This document shows, piece after piece, positions 15,577 through 22,927 of a DNA stretch of 26,410 nucleotides. The notes below the pieces were generated by a model that was not told where the DNA came from, did no database searches, and worked only from the letters and a program-made list of their open reading frames with translations. Position 1 is the stretch's first letter. Each line of letters begins with the position of its first letter. The stretch comes from Flavobacteriaceae bacterium UBA4439 (GTDB lineage: Bacteria; Bacteroidota; Bacteroidia; Flavobacteriales; Flavobacteriaceae). Where the stretch lies: the NCBI GenBank assembly GCA_002390455.1, contig DGPN01000026.1, positions 1 through 26,410 of the forward strand, read 5' to 3'. A program made the translations under genes and the position numbers.

Positions 15577-16338
15577 TTAAAATTCAAGTTCTACCCCGAC
15601 CGGGCAATGGTCAGAATGCTTGGCATCGGGGAGTAAATAGGCACGATTGATATTGTTCTTTAGGGTTTCACTAACCAGGTTGTAGTCGATGCGCCACCCC
15701 TTGTTGTTGTTTCGGGCATTGGCCCGATAACTCCACCAACTGTATTGGTGTGGTTCGGTATTAAGGTAGCGAAAGGAATCGACAAATCCACTGTTCATAA
15801 AGCCGTCGATCCATTCGCGTTCTTCGGGTAGAAAGCCAGAAACGTTTTTGTTGCGAACGGGGTCGTGGATGTCGATGGCACGGTGACAAATGTTGTAATC
15901 TCCACAGATCACCAACCGAGGGTGGTCTTTTTTGAGGGTGTCGATATAGTTTTGAAAATCGTCCATAAACTTGAACTTGTAATCCAATCGGTCGATGTTG
16001 GTACCCGAGGGGAGATAAAGGCTGATGACCGAAACTTTTTCAAAATCGGCACGAATGACCCTTCCTTCAAAGTCCATATGATCGATTCCTGTTCCTTCTT
16101 GAACGTGTAATGGTTGGGTTTTGGTCAAAATAGCAACGCCACTGTATCCTTTTTTTTGGGCGGAATGCCAGTGGTGGTGGTAACCTAAGTTCTCGAATAT
16201 TCCCGTATCGACTTGTTCGGCCATGGCTTTGGTTTCCTGAAGACAGAGTACATCGGGTTGGGCGGCTTTGAGCCAGTCGGCAAAACCTTTGTTGAGTGCG
16301 GCGCGGATGCCGTTGACGTTATAGGATAGTATTTTCAA
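15577..16338 (-). CDS. xth: Exodeoxyribonuclease III (AP endonuclease family)
   Basis: A 253-aa Mg-dependent nuclease of the EEP fold, expected to cut at abasic sites and trim 3' ends in base-excision repair. The family residues are all present: Asn7 in YNVNGIRA, Glu35 in LQETK, Tyr108, Asp147 and Asn149 in GDYN, and the closing Asp243-His244 in HSDHCP. The WRIDYN segment (215-220) is also typical. The start codon is TTG at 16338, chosen because the family N-terminus MKILSYNVNG begins there. A TAnnTTTG element lies 13 bases upstream. The stop is followed by the OmpA-type lipoprotein gene on the same strand. Confidence 0.93.
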   Translation of the reverse strand: MKILSYNVNGIRAALNKGFADWLKAAQPDVLCLQETKAMAEQVDTGIFENLGYHHHWHSAQKKGYSGVAILTKTQPLHVQEGTGIDHMDFEGRVIRADFEKVSVISLYLPSGTNIDRLDYKFKFMDDFQNYIDTLKKDHPRLVICGDYNICHRAIDIHDPVRNKNVSGFLPEEREWIDGFMNSGFVDSFRYLNTEPHQYSWWSYRANARNNNKGWRIDYNLVSETLKNNINRAYLLPDAKHSDHCPVGVELEF

Positions 16339-16351
16339 TACTTATTTTTTA

Positions 16352-16359
16352 CAAAAGTA
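16352..16359 (-). promoter_or_regulatory. -7 promoter element upstream of the exonuclease III gene
   Basis: On the minus strand this reads TACTTTTG, a full match to the Bacteroidota TAnnTTTG element, 13 bases before the TTG start of the exonuclease gene. No well-spaced -33 TTG/TTTG is visible, so the assignment rests on the -7 box and its position. It would transcribe the three-gene run down to the aldo/keto reductase. Confidence 0.4.
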
Positions 16360-16411
16360 AAAAAACCAATGTGGTATGAAAACTCAAAACAGGGGTTGAG
16401 CCCAGAAGATT

Positions 16412-17950
16412 TTAAAGCTTTTTCAACAATTCACCCATGGAAAGCTTGTCTTTCAACAAATCTCCAAGGGCATCAATAGCGATGCGCTCTTGGGCCATGC
16501 TGTCCCGATCTCTGATGGTTACACTTTGGTCGTCTAGGGTTTGATGATCTATGGTGATACAATATGGGGTTCCCAACGCATCTTGTCTGCGATAGCGTCG
16601 ACCTACGGCATCTTTTTCGTCATAGGTGACAGAAAAATCCCACTTGAGGGTTCCAACAATTTTTTGGGCAATTTCAGGAAGTCCATCTTTTTTGACCAGA
16701 GGAAAGACCGCGAGTTGGGTGGGTGCCAAAACAGGAGGGAGTTTTAATACCGTTCGGGTGGAACCGTCTTCAAGGGTTTCCTCTTGTAGTGCTTTGGAAA
16801 AGACAGCCAAAAACATTCGATCCAAACCGATGGAAGTTTCTACCACATAGGGGACGTAGTTTTCGTTTCTTTCGGGATCGAAATACTGTAGTTTTTTTCC
16901 GGCAAATTTTTCGTGGTTGGCCAAATCAAAATCGGTACGGGAGTGGATGCCTTCCAGTTCTTTGAATCCAAAGGGGAAGTTAAATTCGATATCGGTGGCG
17001 GCATCGGCATAGTGAGCGAGTTTTTCGTGGTCGTGGAAGCGGTAGTTGTCGTTGCCGAGACCCAGAGTTTGGTGCCATTTGAGTCTTTTTTCTTTCCAGT
17101 GCTCGTACCATTCTTTTTGGGTCCCAGGAGGGATAAAGAATTGCATTTCCATCTGTTCGAACTCCCGCATGCGGAAGATGAATTGACGGGCTACGATTTC
17201 GTTTCTAAAGGCTTTTCCAGTTTGTGCTATACCAAAGGGAAGTTTCATCCGTCCCGATTTTTGGACATTGAGAAAGTTGACAAAAATTCCTTGAGCGGTT
17301 TCGGGTCGCAAATAGAGATCCATGGCGGTATCGGCCGATGCTCCAAGTTTGGTACCAAACATGAGGTTGAATTGCTTGACGTCAGTCCAGTTGCGGGAAC
17401 CCGATTCGGGACAGGCGATTTCCAGTTCTTCGATCAGGGCTTTGACATCGGCCAAGTCTTCCTTTTCCAAAGATTGTCCCATTCGTTTGAGAATGGCATC
17501 GGCTTTTGCTCGATAGCCCACCACACGTGGGTTGGTAGATAAGAATTGTTCTTTGTCAAAAGCATCTCCAAAACGTTTGGCGGCTTTGGCAACTTCTTTA
17601 TTGATTTTGTTTTCAATTTTGGCAACATGATCTTCGATGAGCACGTCGGCACGGTATCTCTTTTTGGAATCTTTGTTGTCGATCAGTGGATCGTTGAAAG
17701 CATCGACGTGTCCCGAAGCTTTCCAAGTGGTGGGATGCATAAAAATGGCCGCATCGATTCCTACAATGTTTTCATTGAGTTGCACCATGGCTTTCCACCA
17801 GTAATCACGTATGTTTTTTTTGAGGGCGACTCCGTTCTGTCCATAGTCATAAACGGCACTCAAGCCATCGTATATTTCACTGGATTGGAAAATAAAACCA
17901 TACTCTTTGGCATGGGAAATTACTTTTTTAAAGATCTCAGATTGTTGCAT
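16412..17950 (-). CDS. glyS: Glycyl-tRNA synthetase, alpha2 type
   Basis: Charges tRNA(Gly) with glycine using ATP. From the ATG at 17950 (MQQSEIFKKV) the protein is 512 aa, the usual size for the single-chain, homodimeric class II enzyme of Bacteroidota. The open frame extends further upstream, but that extension has no family similarity and runs through the divergent comF start, so I reject it. Visible landmarks are EIYDGLSAVYDYG near 25-37, the GHVDAFNDPL insertion region, RPETAQGIFVNF, motif 2 FRNE in GKAFRNEIVARQF, and the motif 3 region GTPYCITIDHQ. It is divergent from comF across 55 bases. Confidence 0.95.
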   Translation of the reverse strand: MQQSEIFKKVISHAKEYGFIFQSSEIYDGLSAVYDYGQNGVALKKNIRDYWWKAMVQLNENIVGIDAAIFMHPTTWKASGHVDAFNDPLIDNKDSKKRYRADVLIEDHVAKIENKINKEVAKAAKRFGDAFDKEQFLSTNPRVVGYRAKADAILKRMGQSLEKEDLADVKALIEELEIACPESGSRNWTDVKQFNLMFGTKLGASADTAMDLYLRPETAQGIFVNFLNVQKSGRMKLPFGIAQTGKAFRNEIVARQFIFRMREFEQMEMQFFIPPGTQKEWYEHWKEKRLKWHQTLGLGNDNYRFHDHEKLAHYADAATDIEFNFPFGFKELEGIHSRTDFDLANHEKFAGKKLQYFDPERNENYVPYVVETSIGLDRMFLAVFSKALQEETLEDGSTRTVLKLPPVLAPTQLAVFPLVKKDGLPEIAQKIVGTLKWDFSVTYDEKDAVGRRYRRQDALGTPYCITIDHQTLDDQSVTIRDRDSMAQERIAIDALGDLLKDKLSMGELLKKL

Positions 17951-17957
17951 AGTGGGG

Positions 17958-17965
17958 CAAAAATA
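17958..17965 (-). promoter_or_regulatory. -7 promoter element just upstream of glyS
   Basis: The minus strand reads TATTTTTG, a full TAnnTTTG match, ending only seven bases before the glyS ATG. If it is used, the transcript would be leaderless or nearly so. No matching -33 element at normal spacing is seen. Confidence 0.35.
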
Positions 17966-18005
17966 AGTCTTTTTCGTATTTTTAAGAGGCCTTGAATCCA
18001 TTTCG

Positions 18006-18710
18006 ATGAAAAATTTTGTAAAGCCTACCCTGGCGGCTTTTGTTTCGCTGTTCTTTCCCAAGCTCTGTCCGGGCTGTATGAACCCGCTTTTCGAAAAAGA
18101 AAAGGTCATTTGTTTTGATTGTCAAATGTCTCTTCCTCAGACGGATCATCTTTGGGACTTCGAAAATGTTTTGTGGAAAAAAATGAATCAACTCCTAAAG
18201 GTGGAGCGTGCTGTTGCTTTATTAGAATTCCAAAAAAATAGTAAGGTTCAATCTTTATTGTATCATTTGAAATATAAAGGGCAGCAGGAGATCGGTTCAT
18301 TTCTCGGAAATTGGTTGGTCCCTGAACTTAAGAAATCAAATGTTTTTGGCGGGGTGGATGCGGTTTTGCCATTGCCGCTTCATTCCAAACGATTAAAGCA
18401 AAGAGGCTACAATCAGGTGCAATTGTTTTCAGAAAGTTTGGCAAAACACCTCCAAATTCCATTGATTAATGATTTGGTGTATCGAAAAAAAGAAACCCGA
18501 CAATTGGCCAAAATGGGAATGTCAGAGCGTTGGAAGGAGATAGATCAAGCTTTTGCCCTTCAACAAAATAAGTATTATCCTGCCCAGCATTGGTTGTTGG
18601 TGGACGATATAATCACCACCGGAGCGACGATTTCAAGCTGTGGAAATGCTATTTTGGAAGCTTGTGGAGGTCGTATTAGTATTGTCTCGCTTGCCAGTAG
18701 GTTGTCTTGA
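18006..18710 (+). CDS. comF: ComF-family amidophosphoribosyltransferase-like protein
   Basis: A 234-aa protein with an N-terminal zinc ribbon (Cys21, Cys24, Cys36, Cys39 in CPGC and CFDC) and a C-terminal phosphoribosyltransferase domain. The PRPP-binding motif VDDIITTGAT is at 199-208, and the family segment LPLPLHSKRLKQRGYNQ at 121-137. Homologs are required for DNA uptake in competent bacteria, where ComF works inside the cell with ComFA-like helicase and recombination proteins. Whether this organism is competent cannot be told from the window. Bacteroidota often carry comF next to an Ig-like lipoprotein gene, as here. It is divergent from glyS. Confidence 0.9.
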   Translation: MKNFVKPTLAAFVSLFFPKLCPGCMNPLFEKEKVICFDCQMSLPQTDHLWDFENVLWKKMNQLLKVERAVALLEFQKNSKVQSLLYHLKYKGQQEIGSFLGNWLVPELKKSNVFGGVDAVLPLPLHSKRLKQRGYNQVQLFSESLAKHLQIPLINDLVYRKKETRQLAKMGMSERWKEIDQAFALQQNKYYPAQHWLLVDDIITTGATISSCGNAILEACGGRISIVSLASRLS

Positions 18711-18740
18711 GAATATTGCGTTATTTTGTGTGCACAATGG

Positions 18741-20444
18741 ATGAATATGTATAAAATTGGGAAGTACTTTTTACTTTTCACATTTGTGTTTTCCTTTACA
18801 CAATGTGCCAGAAGATCTACTCCTACGGGAGGTCTAAAGGACACTCTGCCCCCTGTGATGATCAACGCTTCCCCCAAGATGAATACGGTTTTTTTTGACA
18901 AGGAAAAAATCACCATTACCTTCGATGAGTTTATTAAATTAAAAGACATTTCCAAGCAGTTGATCATTTCTCCTCCCTTGGAATTGAAACAATATAAAAT
19001 CAAACCACAGGGTACGGTTTCCAAAAAAATTCAAATTGAATTGTTGGAGTCTCTTATAGAGGGAACGACCTATACTTTCAATTTTGGGGAAAGTATCATC
19101 GACAATAACGAGGGCAATCCTTTGCCTTTTTTCCGCTATGCCATGTCAACGGGTCCCATCATTGACTCCCTTGAAATCAGAGGTAAAATCACCGATGCCT
19201 ATGAACGGATTACAGCGCCATATACTTCCATTCATTTGTATCCCATCGACAGTACTTTTTCCGATTCAACCATTTTCCTGAAAAAGCCTTTTTATGCGAC
19301 CAGTACTTTAGATTCTGTGGTTTACAATTTTAAAAACTTGCGCCCTGATACCTATGAAATCATTGCCATCAAAGATGTGGGAGGAAATTATTTATTCGAT
19401 CAAAATGTGGATAAAATAGGTTTTTTGGAAAAGCCCATTACCCTGCCAGGGGACAGCATTATCAACTTTAGGATTTTTAATGAAATCCCCAATCTATTCT
19501 GGACAAGACCCTTTTTTATCAATACCAGTCAGATTGGTTTTGGATATTTTGGGGAAGCGGATATTAATGCCATAGAGGTAAAAAGTAAAGTCCCCCAAAA
19601 TTTTAGATACTTGATCAATAACAACCGTACTACAGACACTTTGAACTTTTGGTTTAGGGGAGACAAATTGGATTCCCTAAAAGTTGGCATTAAAGAAAAA
19701 GATACCACCCGAGTATTTAATATCAAGTTCAAAAATGAATTGAGGGACTCATTAGTGATTAATGCGCTAACCAAATCCTCTATGGGATTGTTGGACAGTT
19801 TTAAAATCGAATCGAATTTACCTTTGGTCAAAGTCAATTTGGACTTGATCAAGATCAAAGGATTGGATTCGATAGCAGTTCCCTTTAAAGCCTCATTGGA
19901 TAAAAACTACGACAGGCTGTCTTTCTTTTACGATTGGTTACCCAATGACAATTATAAAGTCGAAATGTTGCCCAATGCTTTGATCGACTTTTGGGGAACT
20001 ACTCACGATACGCTCAAGTTTGGCTTTAAGACGAGACCCATTGCGGATTACGGTAATATTATGCTTCAAATTATTAGAGATGACAAAGATCCTTTTATTT
20101 TGGAGTTGGTCAACCTCAAAGGGGAAAGCCTCAGACGGTATGATGTTTCCAATGAATTGGATTATTATGAATTCAAATACTTGTTACCCGGAAATTATTT
20201 GTTTAGATACATCAGAGACAAAAACCGAAATAAAAAATGGGATACCGGAAATTACCTCAAAAAAATTCAACCAGAGAGGGTTTATTACTCTCCAGATACC
20301 ATAGAACTAAGGGCTAACTGGGACATCAATCAGCAACTTAAAATCCCTGCAGAAGTGGAAAGTTTTTCGGTTGAGGATTTCAAAGACATCAAGGTAGAAG
20401 AGGAGACCCTTCCTGCTCTTGATTCTTTGGAAATATCAAATTAA
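18741..20444 (+). CDS. Ig-like-domain (SbsA/Big_5-type) lipoprotein
   Basis: A 567-aa lipoprotein. The signal peptide ends at FTQC (Cys22), and the mature N-terminus has ARRSTPTGG followed by KDTLPP, the pattern of a conserved Bacteroidota family annotated as Ig-like-domain protein. Residues about 40-130 form the bacterial Ig-like domain (PPVMINASPKMNTVFFDKEK, then ITFDEFIKLKD, then YTFNFGESIID). The rest is beta-rich with repeated short Pro/Asp/Asn-bounded strands, and a segment near 475-505 (LPGNYLFRYIRDKNRNKKWD) recalls carboxypeptidase-like regulatory domains. The function is unknown. Location is the outer or periplasmic envelope. The start could be the ATG at 18741 or 18747, and a TTG at 18726 is less likely. 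The gene follows comF after 30 bases. Confidence 0.85.
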   Translation: MNMYKIGKYFLLFTFVFSFTQCARRSTPTGGLKDTLPPVMINASPKMNTVFFDKEKITITFDEFIKLKDISKQLIISPPLELKQYKIKPQGTVSKKIQIELLESLIEGTTYTFNFGESIIDNNEGNPLPFFRYAMSTGPIIDSLEIRGKITDAYERITAPYTSIHLYPIDSTFSDSTIFLKKPFYATSTLDSVVYNFKNLRPDTYEIIAIKDVGGNYLFDQNVDKIGFLEKPITLPGDSIINFRIFNEIPNLFWTRPFFINTSQIGFGYFGEADINAIEVKSKVPQNFRYLINNNRTTDTLNFWFRGDKLDSLKVGIKEKDTTRVFNIKFKNELRDSLVINALTKSSMGLLDSFKIESNLPLVKVNLDLIKIKGLDSIAVPFKASLDKNYDRLSFFYDWLPNDNYKVEMLPNALIDFWGTTHDTLKFGFKTRPIADYGNIMLQIIRDDKDPFILELVNLKGESLRRYDVSNELDYYEFKYLLPGNYLFRYIRDKNRNKKWDTGNYLKKIQPERVYYSPDTIELRANWDINQQLKIPAEVESFSVEDFKDIKVEEETLPALDSLEISN

Positions 20445-20455
20445 TACTATCTTTG
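20426..20455 (+). promoter_or_regulatory. Bacteroidota-type promoter inside the end of the Ig-like gene and after it
   Basis: TTTG at 20426-20429 and TATCTTTG at 20448-20455 (full TAnnTTTG match) are 18 bases apart, close to the consensus TTTG-N19-TAnnTTTG. A start of transcription near 20461 would place the 27-codon frame at 20467 about six bases from the 5' end. It could alternatively give an antisense transcript into the 3' end of the convergent reductase gene. Confidence 0.5.
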
Positions 20456-20466
20456 AAACAAAAAAA

Positions 20467-20550
20467 ATGGGTGTAGGTAATATTGTACTGGCTTCTCTTT
20501 TGGTTTGTATTGTTCTCGGTATTATAGCCGTGATTCAATCAAGACTCTAA
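20467..20550 (+). CDS. 27-residue single-helix membrane microprotein (candidate)
   Basis: A complete ATG-to-TAA frame of 28 codons. The product starts MGVGNIV, has an unbroken hydrophobic stretch of about 20 residues (positions 5-24: NIVLASLLVCIVLGIIAVIQ) and ends SRL. It has the size and composition of a single transmembrane helix, with its positive charge at the C-terminus. The sequence resembles no family that I know. Support comes from the near-consensus promoter ending 11 bases upstream, the A-rich leader, and a stop that overlaps the convergent reductase stop by four bases. An alternative is chance, since short hydrophobic frames are not rare, but promoter plus frame together make it a good candidate. 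Confidence 0.5.
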   Translation: MGVGNIVLASLLVCIVLGIIAVIQSRL

Positions 20551-21578
20551 AGTGGATTAACCACTTTTTCAAAACCCTGTATGCCTTGTACAGTGGTGTA
20601 TTTCATGGTGAATTTTTTGTCGGGATTGATGATTTTATAGCAAGACTGAACTGCTAATGTGGCTTCGTGGAATCCACACAGTATGAGTTTTAGTTTGCCT
20701 GGATAGGTATTGACATCTCCTACTGCAAAAACCCCAGGAGTATTGGTCTGGTAGTCCAAGGTGTGGTCGACTTTAATGGCGTTTTTTTCGATTTCCAATC
20801 CCCAGTTGCCAATGGGGCCCAGTTTGGGAGACAGTCCAAACAAAGGCAGCCAATAATCTACCGCTATGGTCTTGGGTGATTTTTCCTTTTGATGCAATTC
20901 GATGGTTTCTAATATCTCATCACCATTTACGTCTTTGATTTCGGCATGGGTATACAATTCAATTTTTCCTTTTTCTTGGAGTTTATAGACCTGCTCAACG
21001 GAGTCTTTGTGCGCTCTAAACATATCAGATCGGTGCACAAGTCCTACTGGCAAATGGCTTTGTTCGGCAAAATAAATAGCCCAATCCAATGCAGAATCTC
21101 CCCCTCCTGAAATAAACAAACGTTTATCCAAAAAAGCTTCAGGTTCTCTGACCATGTATTCGATCCCTCTTTTCTCAAATTTTTCAAGATTTTCAATCAG
21201 GGGTTTTCTCGGTTCAAAACTACCCAAACCTCCAGCAATAATCACAGCTGGGGCTTGGTGTTGGGTGCCTTCGATAGTAGTAACAATAAAACTACCGTCT
21301 TCTTGTTTTTCTATACTTTCGGCCCTTTCTCCTAAAGTGAATCCGGGTTGAAAAGGGTCGGCTTGTTTTTCTAAATTATCGATAAGATCACCTGCCAGTA
21401 CACTGGGAAAACCTGGAATGTCGTAGATGGGTTTTTTCGGATAAATTTCTTTGAGTTGCCCTCCAACTTGTGGAATGGCATCGATCACATGACAATGAAG
21501 TTTCATCAGTCCTGCTTCAAAAATTGTAAATAGCCCTACTGGCCCCGCTCCAATTATGATGATGTCCGTTTTGATCAT
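20547..21578 (-). CDS. Ferredoxin--NADP+ reductase, thioredoxin-reductase-like
   Basis: A 343-aa flavoprotein with two Rossmann motifs: GAGPVG at 10-15 for FAD and GGGDSA at 158-163 for NADPH, followed by HRSDMFRAH at 182-190. It ends with the FAD-contact GVFAVGDV. It is built like thioredoxin reductase but lacks the redox CxxC in the NADPH domain, which is the mark of the YumC-type ferredoxin/flavodoxin-NADP reductase. As the last gene of the sulfite-reduction operon, it plausibly passes electrons from NADPH via ferredoxin to the siroheme reductase. The stop overlaps the candidate microprotein stop on the other strand. It lies three bases after the Met8-like gene. Confidence 0.88.
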   Translation of the reverse strand: MIKTDIIIIGAGPVGLFTIFEAGLMKLHCHVIDAIPQVGGQLKEIYPKKPIYDIPGFPSVLAGDLIDNLEKQADPFQPGFTLGERAESIEKQEDGSFIVTTIEGTQHQAPAVIIAGGLGSFEPRKPLIENLEKFEKRGIEYMVREPEAFLDKRLFISGGGDSALDWAIYFAEQSHLPVGLVHRSDMFRAHKDSVEQVYKLQEKGKIELYTHAEIKDVNGDEILETIELHQKEKSPKTIAVDYWLPLFGLSPKLGPIGNWGLEIEKNAIKVDHTLDYQTNTPGVFAVGDVNTYPGKLKLILCGFHEATLAVQSCYKIINPDKKFTMKYTTVQGIQGFEKVVNPL

Positions 21579-21581
21579 TTT

Positions 21582-22148
21582 CTATTTGATTAGTGATTCT
21601 GTTATTTTGTTCATCTCTTTGACCTTGAATTCAAAGTCCTTTTTTAAAGTCTTTCTGTATTTCCTTAAAGTTTCCAACAAGGGGTCTATTTCTTCGGGAA
21701 GTATGGCTTCAAGCCATTGTCTCAATCTTTTTGCCAGGGTTGGGGATTTTCCATTGGTGGAAATGCCAATTTTTAAATTGCCCTTGGTGACAATCCCTCC
21801 CATGTAGAAGTCACATTGGTCAGGGGTATCGGCCACATTGACCAAGATGTTTTGTCTTTTGCAATCTCTGTTTACTTGTAGGTTGATTTCTGGCTTATCG
21901 GTGGTGGCAATGACGATGTTTTTATTTTTAAGGTGCCTCCTGCGGTATTTTTTTAGTATGACCTTGACGGGCTTATCTTGGATAAATTCCAGGGTTTCAT
22001 TTCTTACAAAAGGGGCTACCATAGTGACTTGCGCCTCGGGACTGGATTTGTACAAAAACTCCAGTTTTTCTAAGGCAACATAACCCCCACCTACAATGAG
22101 GAATTGCAACTGGTGTGCTTTGATAAAAATAGGGTATAGGGTGTTCAT
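21582..22148 (-). CDS. Precorrin-2 dehydrogenase / sirohydrochlorin ferrochelatase (Met8/CysG N-terminal type)
   Basis: Converts precorrin-2 to sirohydrochlorin with NAD+ and likely inserts iron to form siroheme. The 188-aa protein begins with the NAD site IVGGGYVALEK at 18-28. It carries NVADTPDQCDF at 104-114, in which Asp107 corresponds to the acid residue needed for both activities in the family, followed by GNLKIGISTNGKSPTLAKRLR. The C-terminal helical region is shorter than in CysG. Its start overlaps the methyltransferase stop by four bases, so the two are probably coupled. In E. coli these activities are one fused protein (CysG), but here they are separate genes. Confidence 0.9.
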   Translation of the reverse strand: MNTLYPIFIKAHQLQFLIVGGGYVALEKLEFLYKSSPEAQVTMVAPFVRNETLEFIQDKPVKVILKKYRRRHLKNKNIVIATTDKPEINLQVNRDCKRQNILVNVADTPDQCDFYMGGIVTKGNLKIGISTNGKSPTLAKRLRQWLEAILPEEIDPLLETLRKYRKTLKKDFEFKVKEMNKITESLIK

Positions 22149-22927
22149 AGTGTGATGGCTTCTCTTTGAACCAGATTTTTATAATGGCTAATGGGATCAT
22201 TGGCTGCCAGTCCAAAAATGAGTATGGCAGGGTTTTCAATATGGTGTTGATCCACTTGTTCGACGATGGTGTCCAAGTCCGCCACCAATGATCTCTCTGC
22301 TTTGGTGGTTCCGTTTTGGATTACCGCCACAGGGTGATTGCCTTGTTTGTATTGCTTAAAGGTGTTCACAATGTCGGGGAGAAAACGCATGCCCATCAAT
22401 ACTATGACAGTTGCTGTAGATTGAGCTGCCAATGCGATGTCATCGGACATTTTTCCAGAACGTATGTGTCCTGTCACTACCCAAAAACTTTCATGTTCGG
22501 CTCTTTTGGTCAAGGGGATTTGGTGTTGTGCCGCAATGCCAGAATAGGAGGCAATTCCTGCAACCACCGCTGTGGGAATCCCGGCTTCTTTAGCGGCTTC
22601 CAGTTCTTCACAAGCCCTTCCAAAAACCAGCGGGTCTCCTCCTTTTAGGCGGATGACATCCAGTCCCCTAGAGGCGTATAGTACAATTAGGGCATTGATT
22701 TCTGCCTGACTCTTTTTGACGAAGCCCCTTCTTTTTCCAACAAAGATTTTGTCTGCATGTGGATTGTGTTCCAAAAGTACTGGATTGATCAATGCATCGT
22801 AAAGGATCACATGAGCTTTTTGAATGGCTTTAAGTCCTTTGATGGTCAACAGATCCGGATCTCCGGGACCTGCTCCTACTAGGGTTACTGTTCCTTTATT
22901 TAAGCTTGGCATGACAATGGTTTTCAA
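22145..22927 (-). CDS. cobA: Uroporphyrinogen-III C-methyltransferase
   Basis: Transfers two methyl groups from S-adenosylmethionine to uroporphyrinogen III, giving precorrin-2, the first step towards siroheme. The 260-aa protein has the SAM-binding loop GAGPGDPD at 18-25, VIRLKGGDPLVFGRACEE, the GIASYSGIAA segment and the TVIVLMGM motif, all typical of the SUMT family. It uses the product of HemD encoded in the heme operon of this same window. The start at 22927 lies 32 bases inside the reductase gene. A second ATG at 22912 would give a shorter N-terminus and is equally plausible. Confidence 0.93.
   Translation of the reverse strand: MKTIVMPSLNKGTVTLVGAGPGDPDLLTIKGLKAIQKAHVILYDALINPVLLEHNPHADKIFVGKRRGFVKKSQAEINALIVLYASRGLDVIRLKGGDPLVFGRACEELEAAKEAGIPTAVVAGIASYSGIAAQHQIPLTKRAEHESFWVVTGHIRSGKMSDDIALAAQSTATVIVLMGMRFLPDIVNTFKQYKQGNHPVAVIQNGTTKAERSLVADLDTIVEQVDQHHIENPAILIFGLAANDPISHYKNLVQREAITL

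Noticed and set aside
17951..18109. Upstream extension of the glycyl-tRNA synthetase frame by 53 codons
   Set aside because: The extension has no similarity to the family, runs antisense through the comF start, and the family N-terminus begins at the ATG at 17950.
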